Origin: Candidatus Fermentibacterota bacterium
GTDB taxonomy: Bacteria; JAFGKV01
Assembly (NCBI GenBank): GCA_016928395.1
Contig: JAFGKV010000229.1
Span: 1 to 14,835, forward strand
Length of the DNA stretch: 14,835 nucleotides
Direction of reading: 5' to 3'
The notes beneath the pieces were generated by a model that saw only the letters and a list, made by a program, of their open reading frames with translations, searched no databases and had not been told where the DNA came from. Every line of letters starts with the position of its first letter. Positions within the stretch are counted from its first letter, which is position 1. The position numbers and the translations under genes are program-made. Below are positions 7,588 through 14,413 of the stretch, in pieces.

Positions 7588-8526
7588 ATGAGCAGTCTTC
7601 GCACCGTTCTGGCCGGTGTCATCCTGGAGTCGCCGCTGGTGTTGGCTTCGGGTGTCTTGGGTCTGACTGCGTCTTCGCTGGCCCGTATCGCCTCGGCAGG
7701 CGCGGGGGCCGTAACGACCAAGTCCTTTGGCACTGAACCGCGGGCCGGTCACAAAGGGCCCAGCGTGGTTCCCTACCCTCAGGGTATCCTGAACTGCGTA
7801 GGGCTCTCCAATCCCGGCGCCGATGCCATGATCCGGGAGATTCGAGCCTACAGGGCGCTTTCGTCCGCGCCGGTCATCGCCTCGGTGTTCGGGAGGACGG
7901 TAGAGGAGTTCGGCGACGTGACGGCACGGGCTAGGGAGGCCGTGCCTGATCTCATCGAGGCCAATGTCTCGTGCCCCAATGTGGCTGCGGAGTTTGGCGC
8001 TCCGTTCGGCGCCGATTTCGAATCGTGCGCCGCGGTGACGCGTGCCGTGAAGAGGAACGCCGGCCCCATTCCGGTGGCGGTCAAACTCACCGTCAACTGC
8101 CCCGGCATCGGCCGTATGGCCCGGGTGTGCGAAGAGAACGGCGCCGACATTATCACCGCCGTCAACACCATCGGCCCCGGCATGCTCATCGCCACCGAGG
8201 TCTGCCGGCCGGTGCTGTCCAATCTGGTGGGCGGCGTGTCGGGCCCGGCCATCTTTCCCGTGGCCTTGCGGGCCGTGTGGGAGGTGCGGGCCCACACTGC
8301 GCTGCCCATCATCGGTACGGGCGGAGTGTGCACCGCGGATGACGCACTCCAGATGCTCATGGCGGGCGCCACGGCAGTTGGTGTCGGGTCGGCGGTGTAT
8401 CACGGGGGCATCGACGTATTCCAGAACATCAATGGCGGTGTGGAAGCCTTCCTGGCGGAGCGCGGGCTCTCGTCCCCGGCGTCGCTCATCGGTTCGGCCC
8501 ATGCTGCGGGTCGAAACGAGCGTTGA
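7588..8526 (+). CDS. pyrD: Dihydroorotate dehydrogenase, class 1B catalytic subunit (PyrD)
   Basis: PyrD oxidises dihydroorotate to orotate with FMN. The 312 residues and soluble sequence fit class 1. TTKSFG near residue 43 holds the FMN-contacting lysine. NVSCPN contains Cys129, the catalytic base that marks class 1 enzymes (class 2 has Ser). GGVSGPAI and GTGGVCTADDALQMLMAGA form the C-terminal flavin-phosphate region. The partner pyrK directly follows, sharing one base, which marks class 1B: electrons pass to NAD+ through PyrK. ATG 7588 is the first start after an upstream in-frame stop at 7501, with GAGG 8 nt before it. It is the only pyr gene here set apart by a gap, so pyrDK may have its own promoter or RNA control. 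Confidence 0.95.
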   Translation: MSSLRTVLAGVILESPLVLASGVLGLTASSLARIASAGAGAVTTKSFGTEPRAGHKGPSVVPYPQGILNCVGLSNPGADAMIREIRAYRALSSAPVIASVFGRTVEEFGDVTARAREAVPDLIEANVSCPNVAAEFGAPFGADFESCAAVTRAVKRNAGPIPVAVKLTVNCPGIGRMARVCEENGADIITAVNTIGPGMLIATEVCRPVLSNLVGGVSGPAIFPVALRAVWEVRAHTALPIIGTGGVCTADDALQMLMAGATAVGVGSAVYHGGIDVFQNINGGVEAFLAERGLSSPASLIGSAHAAGRNER

Positions 8527-9326
8527 TGCCTGCGTCCTTGTTCGAGCCGGGCCTCATGCGTACCTGCCGCATCCAGAGCGTGATTGTCCATTCCCCTTCG
8601 CTGAAGAGCTTCTACCTTCCGTCATCGTTGGATGCGGCGCCGGGTCAGTTCGTCAACCTGTGGCTTCCGGGAGTGGATGAGAAGCCCATCTCCATCTCGG
8701 GCATGCGAGACGGACTCATGGAGCTTTCGGTCAAATCGGTGGGTCCGTTCACCCGGGCACTGATGGACTGTGCGCCCGGTGACCTTGTCGGCATCCGCGG
8801 ACCCTTTGGCACAGGCTTCTCTCCGGCCAGCAACTCCCTGCTCATCGGCGGTGGCACCGGTATCGCGCCGATTCGTTTTCTCGCCCAGTCGCTGCGGGAT
8901 CGCGGCATGCCCTATGCGCTGGTATGCGGCGCCCGAAGCCGTTGTGAACTCATCTTCGAGGATGAACTACGGGAGTGGGGATGCCGTTTCGCCTCGGATG
9001 ACGGCACCTGCGGCATCTGCGGCGTGGTGACCGATCTGCTGGACGAGGCGGGGGAGAGTGGTCTCATTTCCGTGGTGTGCGCCGCAGGGCCTGAGCCGAT
9101 GCTCCTTCGGATCATGGCATGGGCGGACGGCAGATCCCTTCCCTATCAGATTTCTTTCGAGCGCTATATGAAGTGCGGTATTGGCATCTGTGGTTCGTGC
9201 TGCCTCGATGGTTCAGGTATCCGTGTGTGCGTCGAAGGGCCGGTGTTGGGCAAAGACCAAATCGCCCAGGTCACTGAGTGTGGCTTGCCCCATCGGGATG
9301 CATCGGGGCTGCGGCTCGGGGAGTGA
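8526..9326 (+). CDS. pyrK: Dihydroorotate dehydrogenase electron transfer subunit (PyrK)
   Basis: PyrK carries FAD and a 2Fe-2S cluster and moves electrons from PyrD to NAD+. The 266-residue protein belongs to the ferredoxin reductase-like family. The FAD-binding motif appears as EKPISIS (usually RPxSI/S), and LLIGGGTGIAPIRFLA is the nucleotide-binding region. The C-terminal cluster motif MKCGIGICGSCCLDGSGIRVC supplies Cys217, Cys222, Cys225 and Cys235; CGIGxCxxC with CxxGP after it is characteristic of PyrK. ATG 8526 overlaps the pyrD stop as TGATG; the TTG one codon earlier is not needed. No clear terminator follows, so transcription may run on toward the transporter gene. Confidence 0.95.
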   Translation: MPASLFEPGLMRTCRIQSVIVHSPSLKSFYLPSSLDAAPGQFVNLWLPGVDEKPISISGMRDGLMELSVKSVGPFTRALMDCAPGDLVGIRGPFGTGFSPASNSLLIGGGTGIAPIRFLAQSLRDRGMPYALVCGARSRCELIFEDELREWGCRFASDDGTCGICGVVTDLLDEAGESGLISVVCAAGPEPMLLRIMAWADGRSLPYQISFERYMKCGIGICGSCCLDGSGIRVCVEGPVLGKDQIAQVTECGLPHRDASGLRLGE

Positions 9327-9372
9327 TGCATGGAAGGCGGGATGAGATGAGGATGGCAAAGGCGGGAAAGAG

Positions 9373-9412
9373 CATCCATTCGTCCATTCATTCATTCATT
9401 CATCGATCGATG
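9373..9412. repeat. Tetranucleotide tandem repeat (CATT type)
   Basis: Ten 4-nt units run from 9373. Four are exact CATT copies in a row at 9385-9400, flanked by variants CATC, CATT, CGTC on the left and CATC, GATC, GATG on the right. The repeat sits in the 160-nt gap between pyrK and the transporter gene. Otherwise this gap shows only the transporter's ribosome site (AAGGA near 9478). Confidence 0.8.
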
Positions 9413-9486
9413 GCAGTCCCGGCTGAATTCCGAACCCCACACGCTACAACCCGCGGGCGGAACGAGCCCGACGAGGTAAGGAACGC

Positions 9487-10458
9487 ATGGTCGTCACAGT
9501 AGTCTTGTTTGCCGCCGGGATCGGCCTACTCTGGGTGTCTTCGGTGCTAATCACCCGCAGTGTTGGCCCCATTGCCCGGCGTCTGAGGGTCAGCGAGATG
9601 GTGGTCACCATTTTGGGTGTCAGTGTATTCTCGTCGCTGCCCGAGCTGTCAGTCTCCTTGTTTTCAGCCCTTCGGGGCAATCCCGGCGTCAGCATAGGGA
9701 ACGTGGTGGGCTCCAACTTTGTGACGCTGACTTTGGTGACTGCCCTGTGCGCCATGGTGAAGCCGCTGCGCGTCCGTGAGGAGATCCGCAGCCGGGAGAG
9801 CTCCTGGATGATCCTCTCGACCGCGATGATTCTTGTCCTGGCAATGGACGGTGTCATCACCCGGCTCGACGGAGTGGTGCTCATTGTGCTCTACGTGCCG
9901 TATCTTGTGTCGGTCATCGTGGAGGCGCGTCGCGAACAGAAGAGCACCCTCCCGGCCGGTCAGTCGTCGCCGGGGCACGTGTGGAGGCATGCCCTGCTGG
10001 CCCTGGCGGCCATCGGCGGCATCATCTTCGGCGCAGACATGGCTTTGGATTACGGCCAGACTCTGGCCGTACGGGCCGGTATTCCGCCTGTCGCACTGGG
10101 AGCGATTCTCATCGCCTTCGGCACATCGCTGCCCGAGATGGCCATCGCCCTGGCTGCGACGGCCAGGGGAAAGCCCGAGGTTACTCTGGGCGAGATCTAC
10201 TCATCCAACATCTTCACGGCGCTGGCCGTCTTGGGGATCTGCGCGGTGGCGGCACCCATGACCATCCCCGCGGCATCGATTCTCGGGTTCGATCTTCCCA
10301 TGCTGATCCTGGCGGGCGTCGTAATCCAGCTTCTCATCACCACCGGGGCGATGCTCACCCGCGCAGAAGCCGTGCTTATCCTGTTGCTCTACGTATGGTT
10401 TGCCGTTGCCCACCTGGTGCCGGGGTTCATACCCGAGGGCATCGTACTGCCCGGATAG
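9487..10458 (+). CDS. CaCA-family Ca2+/cation antiporter-like membrane protein (YrbG-like)
   Basis: The 323-residue protein is almost wholly hydrophobic, with about ten predicted membrane helices in two homologous halves and a short charged loop (EARREQKS) near 149-160. This is the build of CaCA exchangers such as E. coli YrbG and the archaeal NCX. Alpha-1 has SSLPE with Glu53 and GNVVGSN ending at Asn77. Alpha-2 has GTSLPE with Glu217 and GEIYSSN ending at Asn241. The two glutamates are the expected ion ligands. Alpha-1 lacks the usual GT before SLPE (it reads FS), and alpha-2 has GEIYSSN instead of the usual G-N-hydrophobic-x-G-S-N/D pattern, so the transported ion or coupling may differ. 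AAGGA lies 4-5 nt before ATG 9487. I infer inner-membrane cation exchange; the substrate is not decidable. Confidence 0.85.
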   Translation: MVVTVVLFAAGIGLLWVSSVLITRSVGPIARRLRVSEMVVTILGVSVFSSLPELSVSLFSALRGNPGVSIGNVVGSNFVTLTLVTALCAMVKPLRVREEIRSRESSWMILSTAMILVLAMDGVITRLDGVVLIVLYVPYLVSVIVEARREQKSTLPAGQSSPGHVWRHALLALAAIGGIIFGADMALDYGQTLAVRAGIPPVALGAILIAFGTSLPEMAIALAATARGKPEVTLGEIYSSNIFTALAVLGICAVAAPMTIPAASILGFDLPMLILAGVVIQLLITTGAMLTRAEAVLILLLYVWFAVAHLVPGFIPEGIVLPG

Positions 10459-10506
10459 ACCTCGGAGTTGCATCCGATGGGGACTTTGCGATGATCCCGC
10501 CGTGTG

Positions 10507-10520
10507 AGGCCGACCGGCCT
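10507..10520. terminator. Short hairpin between convergent genes
   Basis: AGGCC (10507-10511) pairs with GGCCT (10516-10520) around GACC, between the transporter stop and the lpxD stop, overlapping the latter. The stem is short and no T run follows, so a terminator role is only possible. The 60-nt convergent gap shows nothing else. Confidence 0.25.
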
Positions 10521-11535
10521 ATCCGTTGCGATTTGAGGTCTTCTTTCTTCCCTTCGCCAGCATAGACATCGCGGCGATCATCCGCTTCCATTCCTCAATC
10601 GGTCGAGCCGGAGAGCCCCACACAATCTGGCCCTTGGCAATCCTCTTGCCCGTGGGAACACCGGCCTGGGCGCCTATGATGACGCCGTCTTCGACTGTCA
10701 CGTGATCAGCGATGCCCACCTGCCCGGCCAGAATGCACCTCGATCCAATGGAGCTGGATCCCGCGATGCCAGTCTGACCGCTCACGGCGGTATGGGCGCC
10801 GATGGTCACGTTGTGGCCGATCTGCACCAGATTGTCGATCTTCGTGCCGGCTCCGATCACAGTCTTCTCCAAGGCAGCGCGATCTATGGCGGTATTGGCG
10901 CCCAGCTCGACGTCGTCCTCTACTACCACCGTGCCGAGTTGGGGCACCTTCACATAGGTTCCCCGCTCATCGTGGACATAGCCGAACCCGTCGGAGCCGA
11001 CCACCGTGCCGGCATGAACGATCACCCTGTCCCCCAGATGCACGCCGGGATAGATCACCGATGAGGGCCACAGCACACAATGAGCGCCCAGAGTTGCTCC
11101 TCTGCCGACATAGCAGCCCGCAATCAACACGCTTTGGGAGCCGATGGCCGCCTCATCATCCACGACACAGAGGGGGCCCACAGAGACCGCTTCGCCCAGC
11201 GTCGCCGATGCCGCCACCACCGCTGTAGGGTGCACACCAGGACGGGGAAGGCGGGGAGGCGCCATGTGTTGAATGATCCGTGCGAATGCGAGGCGTGGCG
11301 ACGGTGTTTCAATGAAGGTTCGCGAGTAACCCTCCGGCACAGACGGGACCACGATGCACGCGGCGTGCCCTGCCAGGGCGGCGGCCACGGCCTTCTCCTT
11401 TTCCGCATACACGATGTCCCCAGACCCCGCATCGGCGATCCCCGAGAATCCGTCGACCACGGTTTCTGGATCACCGACTAAGCGGCCGCGGGCAATCTCC
11501 ACCAGTTCAGCGGCGCGATACGCCTTGCACTTCAT
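10519..11535 (-). CDS. lpxD: UDP-3-O-acylglucosamine N-acyltransferase (LpxD)
   Basis: LpxD adds the second (amide-linked) hydroxyacyl chain to UDP-3-O-acylglucosamine, the third step of lipid A synthesis in the cytosol. The 338 residues match the family. Residues 1-100 form the uridine-binding domain. From about 103 the sequence is a left-handed beta helix of hexapeptide repeats with V/I/L every sixth residue. [12 protein letters not shown] is a family signature, and His241 in QIGHNV is the catalytic base (His239 in E. coli). The C-terminal helix (WKRMIAAM) follows, with a basic tail. AGGAGG lies 7 nt before the ATG. It is probably the last gene of a transcript that includes the acylase-like gene 63 nt upstream. 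It implies an LPS-bearing outer membrane. Confidence 0.96.
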   Translation of the reverse strand: MKCKAYRAAELVEIARGRLVGDPETVVDGFSGIADAGSGDIVYAEKEKAVAAALAGHAACIVVPSVPEGYSRTFIETPSPRLAFARIIQHMAPPRLPRPGVHPTAVVAASATLGEAVSVGPLCVVDDEAAIGSQSVLIAGCYVGRGATLGAHCVLWPSSVIYPGVHLGDRVIVHAGTVVGSDGFGYVHDERGTYVKVPQLGTVVVEDDVELGANTAIDRAALEKTVIGAGTKIDNLVQIGHNVTIGAHTAVSGQTGIAGSSSIGSRCILAGQVGIADHVTVEDGVIIGAQAGVPTGKRIAKGQIVWGSPARPIEEWKRMIAAMSMLAKGRKKTSNRNG

Positions 11536-11542
11536 TCAGAGT

Positions 11543-11548
11543 CCTCCT
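11543..11548 (-). promoter_or_regulatory. Shine-Dalgarno site of lpxD
   Basis: On the minus strand AGGAGG lies 7 nt before the lpxD ATG, a strong site compared with the acylase-like gene upstream of it. Confidence 0.75.
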
Positions 11549-11598
11549 TGGGCAAAAGACACGACAGGCTACAGTGGCATGGCCGATGGTTCATTCGA

Positions 11599-13104
11599 TC
11601 ATGATGAGAGAGGCACCAGGGCACAGCCGTGGGTGAAGTCTGGGAACCGCATGTCCCGGGGCAGCAGCAGCCCCTTGGACCATGCGCGGTACTGGTCCCG
11701 GCGGTGCCGGTTGAACAGCACGCCTGACTGGCCGAACATGAACACACCGCGAACCTCCCCACGTCTCCATTCCACGAGGCCGGCCAACGGCGCGCACCGT
11801 TCCCCCGGGGGTATCTCGCATTCTACCGGGCGATGCGCTCCGCCAATCCCCGCGGTGGATCGCGTCACCATATCGAGAAGGCGGAAGGGAACAGGGCACA
11901 GGGGATGAAGACATTGCGCTCCATTCGTCTTTGCGGGCGCAGGCGTGTGCCAAGGCTCTGCCCTGTGGTCTCCCGGCCAGATATCGTAGCCAGGCAGGAG
12001 GCCATTCCCCGAACGCGCACTGCCCCAGAGTCCGATCCCATCGCGAATGGTTGAGGACGTGAAGCGTGGCGACCCTTGCGTCACCCACCACTGGCCATCG
12101 TTCGCGACGGACACTGCCGAGCGCGTGGCCGACACCCGCACGGTGTCGCATGGGCCCTCAGGCGTGTCATGGAGAAACTCCAAGACACCCCGCCAGCCGT
12201 CCATGCTGGCTCGATTCCATGGGTTGACCCCGGATTGTCGCGCAACGGCCAGTTCGCCCGTGCGTGCCGCCACGTGCGGGAGAGGCCAGCCCGGGATGCT
12301 CCAGCCCCGCACGAGCTGACCCTGGGGCATGATCACCGCGGTTTCCAGCCAGGGTTGGGGAATCTGAGCTCCCCAGATCAGCCCGCACCGCACGGCATCG
12401 GCATCTTGGCCGGTTTCGATCAGGATCGGCATCAGAAACGAGCGTAGCCCTGAGGGCAGCGATGCCAGAGAGAGCGGCTGGCTCCCGACCATGATCTCAC
12501 CTGGAATACCCTGCGTGCGCAGGGAGCAGGGAAGGGCAAGCCACTCAATCATGGCTCCGATGGCCAACACATCCTCCATCTGCCAGAGCGCCGGTCGCAG
12601 CCGGGCGGCCAGAAACTCAGGGGGCAGGCGAGTCGGATGGGCGCGAAGATAGGCGGAAATCCCCCATGCATAGGCCCTCAGGAGGGTTGCTTCTTCGGCG
12701 AGTCTCGGACGAAGGTCAAGTGCCTGGCGGTAGAAGCCGATTCGCCGGTGTAGGGCATCCAGGGGAAGGGCGCTATCGCCGACGACCCGGGTCAGTTCAC
12801 CCCAGGCAGCACGACGCAGAATCTCCATCTGCCATAGCCTGTCCTGGGCGTGAGCATACCCCATGGAAAACAGGCCCGCCTCCGGAGAATCGGCGCATAT
12901 GCATGGGACGCCGAGCCCGTCTCGAATCAACACGGCAGGGCCGGGTAACCGTTCAAGCCTGGTTACGCCACGGCCTTGGGGCCACAGGCTCAGCAGATAC
13001 CCGAGGGCAATGAGCACCAGGAGGCAGAGCACTCCGGCACCATGGCGTACCGCAGTCCACCATAGAGATGACCGGCCCCGATCAGAGAAAGCAGGGCCGG
13101 TCAC
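11599..13104 (-). CDS. Shortened penicillin-acylase-like protein, probably inactive
   Basis: Penicillin-acylase-type Ntn hydrolases are periplasmic amidases made as a precursor of usually 750-850 residues and cut so that a Ser starts the beta chain. This 501-residue protein has a membrane anchor or signal (about 23-41), then a clear family N-terminus: VLIRDGLGVPCI at 58-69, MGYAHAQDRLWQMEILRR at 81-98, and the helical region with YLRAHPTRLPPEF. The C-terminus keeps FGQSG at 457-461 and DQYRAWSKG. Between them the beta-chain start (normally SNNW or SNAW and then ANDPH) is missing; only CGLIWGAQIPQPWLE at 240-254 remains, and later core segments are shortened. Cys240 could be a substitute nucleophile, but loss of catalysis is likelier. 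The start is GTG without a good ribosome site, within a hairpin. The frame is intact over 1.5 kb, so it seems maintained rather than a fresh pseudogene. Confidence 0.75.
   Translation of the reverse strand: MTGPAFSDRGRSSLWWTAVRHGAGVLCLLVLIALGYLLSLWPQGRGVTRLERLPGPAVLIRDGLGVPCICADSPEAGLFSMGYAHAQDRLWQMEILRRAAWGELTRVVGDSALPLDALHRRIGFYRQALDLRPRLAEEATLLRAYAWGISAYLRAHPTRLPPEFLAARLRPALWQMEDVLAIGAMIEWLALPCSLRTQGIPGEIMVGSQPLSLASLPSGLRSFLMPILIETGQDADAVRCGLIWGAQIPQPWLETAVIMPQGQLVRGWSIPGWPLPHVAARTGELAVARQSGVNPWNRASMDGWRGVLEFLHDTPEGPCDTVRVSATRSAVSVANDGQWWVTQGSPRFTSSTIRDGIGLWGSARSGNGLLPGYDIWPGDHRAEPWHTPAPAKTNGAQCLHPLCPVPFRLLDMVTRSTAGIGGAHRPVECEIPPGERCAPLAGLVEWRRGEVRGVFMFGQSGVLFNRHRRDQYRAWSKGLLLPRDMRFPDFTHGCALVPLSS
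13069..13103. repeat. 10-bp inverted repeat over the acylase-like gene start
   Basis: TGACCGGCCC (13069-13078) and GGGCCGGTCA (13094-13103) are exact reverse complements with a 15-nt spacer. In the minus-strand RNA the stem starts at the second base of the GTG start codon of the acylase-like gene. It could mask the start or act as a partial stop after the upstream gene; no T run follows. Confidence 0.7.
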
Positions 13105-13143
13105 CCGAATCCGCGTGTGTTGAGACGGCTGCGGAAGGATGCG

Positions 13144-13740
13144 CTAGAGCGTCAGCTTCTCGAGGCTGTCCAGGTCCACCAGTTCCATGAACTTCGTGAC
13201 GGTTGCCTTCTGCCCGTCTGTCACTTCGACCGTAATCTGCACATTGTTGTCAAGCACGCAGGTCAGCTTGCCCCCGGCATTGCCGGCATCCCACTCCAGC
13301 GTGGCCTTGCGGCCCTTGACACGCACCAGTTCGCCCTGCTGCTCGCCGAACATCTGAGCCATCTTCATCATGGCGCCGAGGCCTGCGCCACCGATATCTC
13401 CGCTGGTGATCTTGAGATCGACGAATTCATCGCTGCCGTTGGATTGGTAGTTCCGTTGTGCCTCTACGAGGTTGACATTGAAGAAGGCGGCGGAAGCAGC
13501 GTCGCTTTCAACCTCCTCCGTTGCGTAGCCGGACACGGCGCTCGGTAGGTACTTCTTCAGCTCCTCCACCTGGAGCAGCCTGATCTCGCGAATCGCCCAC
13601 TGCAGATCCTCAACAGCTTTGGTGTACTTGCCCTGCTTCAGCAGTTCAGAGGCAGATTGAATGAGGCTGCCGGGGTCTTCGGCGCGTGCCAAGAACGGCA
13701 CCAAAACTAGAGAGAGGGCGACGATTGCTACGTACCGCAT
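13144..13740 (-). CDS. Secreted protein of unknown function
   Basis: I do not recognise a named family. The 198-residue product has a good Sec signal peptide: MRYVAIVALSLVLVPFLARA, with cleavage likely after Ala20, so it should reach the periplasm. Residues 24-65 look like a helical hairpin (ASELLKQGKYTKAVEDLQWA resembles a TPR-type helix pair). Residues 66-100 (LPSAVSGYATEEVESDAASA) are followed by beta-rich segments, a Gly/Met-rich stretch (GGAGLGAMMKMAQMFGEQ, 117-134) and a C-terminal beta/alpha region ending DLDSLEKL. This order resembles unnamed periplasmic proteins seen in other Gram-negatives, from memory only. A single Cys (161) excludes a disulfide within the mature chain. The start at 13740 has AGGAGG 6 nt upstream. 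It is first in line before the acylase-like gene (39-nt gap). Confidence 0.8.
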   Translation of the reverse strand: MRYVAIVALSLVLVPFLARAEDPGSLIQSASELLKQGKYTKAVEDLQWAIREIRLLQVEELKKYLPSAVSGYATEEVESDAASAAFFNVNLVEAQRNYQSNGSDEFVDLKITSGDIGGAGLGAMMKMAQMFGEQQGELVRVKGRKATLEWDAGNAGGKLTCVLDNNVQITVEVTDGQKATVTKFMELVDLDSLEKLTL

Positions 13741-13746
13741 GGAGAA

Positions 13747-13752
13747 CCTCCT
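13747..13752 (-). promoter_or_regulatory. Shine-Dalgarno site deciding the secreted-protein start
   Basis: AGGAGG on the minus strand, 6 nt before ATG 13740. It selects the start that exposes the signal peptide; the frame is open to 13902 but that extension adds 54 residues without family character and would bury the signal. Confidence 0.8.
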
Positions 13753-13969
13753 CGAATAGGGGTAAAGCAAGAACCCGCTTCGCGAGACACGGCCCGGGCA
13801 TGCAGGGGGCCGAAACCACAACAAGACTCTCCGGGACTCGTGGATCGCTGCCACGGGATTGTGACCGCCAGGCGCGACCAGCACTTCCTTAGAACAACAC
13901 AATTAACCGGTTGTGGTGTTTCCTGTCCAGTCCGCCGGCCCCGTAACGCACTTCCCTGCACGACACGTC

Positions 13970-13998
13970 TTGACGGACGGCTGGGGAGGGACTAATCT
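13970..13998 (+). promoter_or_regulatory. sigma70-like promoter of tRNA-Asn
   Basis: TTGACG (13970-13975) and TAATCT (13993-13998) are separated by exactly 17 nt, pointing at the tRNA that begins 69 nt downstream. Transcription would start near 14005, leaving a leader of about 63 nt to be removed by RNase P. Confidence 0.65.
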
Positions 13999-14067
13999 CT
14001 ATCGCCGATTTCGACCTCGTCGCCATGGGGTTGTATACCCCGGCAGATGTCGCGGCATTGAGAGTCT

Positions 14068-14143
14068 TCCCCGATAGCTCAATCGGCAGAGCGGGTGGCT
14101 GTTAACCACTAGGCTGTAGGTTCAAGTCCTACTCGGGGAGCCA
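14068..14143 (+). tRNA. tRNA-Asn (anticodon GTT)
   Basis: The 76-nt gene folds as a full cloverleaf. Acceptor TCCCCGA pairs with TCGGGGA, followed by discriminator G and an encoded CCA. The D arm is AGCTC...GAGC, the anticodon loop is CTGTTAA with GTT at 14101-14103, closed by GGTGG/CCACT (one G-T pair), and the T arm has GTAGG TTCAAGT CCTAC. GTT reads AAC and AAU, so asparagine. It has its own promoter upstream and a hairpin terminator right after it. Confidence 0.97.
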
Positions 14144-14145
14144 AG

Positions 14146-14171
14146 GCCCCGGGGGCACATGTCCCCGGGGC
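14146..14171 (+). terminator. GC-rich hairpin terminator after tRNA-Asn
   Basis: GCCCCGGGG (14146-14154) pairs perfectly with CCCCGGGGC (14163-14171) around an 8-nt loop, two bases after the CCA end. It is followed by TTCCT, a poor T tract, so termination may be incomplete. Confidence 0.65.
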
Positions 14172-14221
14172 TTCCTGCATAGTATCAAGCCATCGCAACG
14201 GAGTACAACGGCTTTGCGTCA

Positions 14222-14265
14222 CTCGCAGGCTCCAGGGTTCGCCTTGCGAGCAGGGTCCAGGGTTC
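14222..14265. repeat. Direct repeat of 16 nt, first copy in a hairpin
   Basis: GCAGGCTCCAGGGTTC (14225-14240) and GCAGGGTCCAGGGTTC (14250-14265) differ at one base. CTCGCAGGC (14222-14230) pairs with GCCTTGCGAG (14241-14250) with one bulged base, so TCCAGGGTTC of the first copy forms the loop. Confidence 0.65.
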
Positions 14266-14330
14266 AGTCGGGCCTCTGGGTGCGCGGGGCGTCATCAGTT
14301 TTTTCGAGGTTGAGAGGACGGCCGGCAGTT

Positions 14331-14379
14331 GGCTATCGGCTGTCAGCTATCGGCTGTCAGCTATCGGGCCTCAGCTATC
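14331..14379. repeat. Degenerate heptanucleotide tandem repeat, 7 units
   Basis: Units GGCTATC, GGCTGTC, AGCTATC, GGCTGTC, AGCTATC, a divergent GGGCCTC and AGCTATC follow without a gap. Written in another register the core is GCTRTCR, the same RCTRTNN core as the array at 142-190, and both arrays are 49 nt long. Confidence 0.85.
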
Positions 14380-14413
14380 AAGCCTACACGGCTCTGCGAG
14401 GAACCGTTGCCTT

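Larger units (their letters stand above)
13741..14067. other. Divergent intergenic region between secreted-protein gene and tRNA-Asn
   Basis: There is no credible gene in 327 nt. It holds the ribosome site of the minus-strand gene, an AT-richer patch at 13890-13920 with the palindrome AACCGGTT (13905-13912), and the tRNA promoter. On the minus strand TGGACA and TTAATT with 17 nt between them, in and near that patch, could be the promoter of the secreted-protein operon, but the -10 match is poor. Confidence 0.5.

Noticed and set aside
7489-8502. 337-codon minus-strand open frame opposite pyrD
   Set aside because: Its composition is rich in Arg, Gly, His and Asp without hydrophobic pattern, and it mirrors pyrD codons. 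Similar shadows oppose pyrF (5104-5985) and pyrB (5991-6815).
9278-9502. Small open frame across the pyrK-transporter gap
   Set aside because: It overlaps both neighbours and its middle is just the CATT repeat translated; there is no ribosome site.
7569-10512. Shared 14-nt GCCGTGTGAGGCCG at 7569-7582 and 10499-10512
   Set aside because: Two exact 14-mers in 15 kb of GC-rich sequence are near chance expectation; the surroundings are unrelated.
11599-13104. Acylase shortened by a frameshift
   Set aside because: No alternative frame in the middle shows the missing SNNW or ANDPH segments, and homology resumes in the same frame at the C-terminus, so an in-frame loss is likelier.
13741-13902. 54-residue N-terminal extension of the secreted protein
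   Set aside because: It would hide a textbook signal peptide, and AGGAGG clearly serves ATG 13740.
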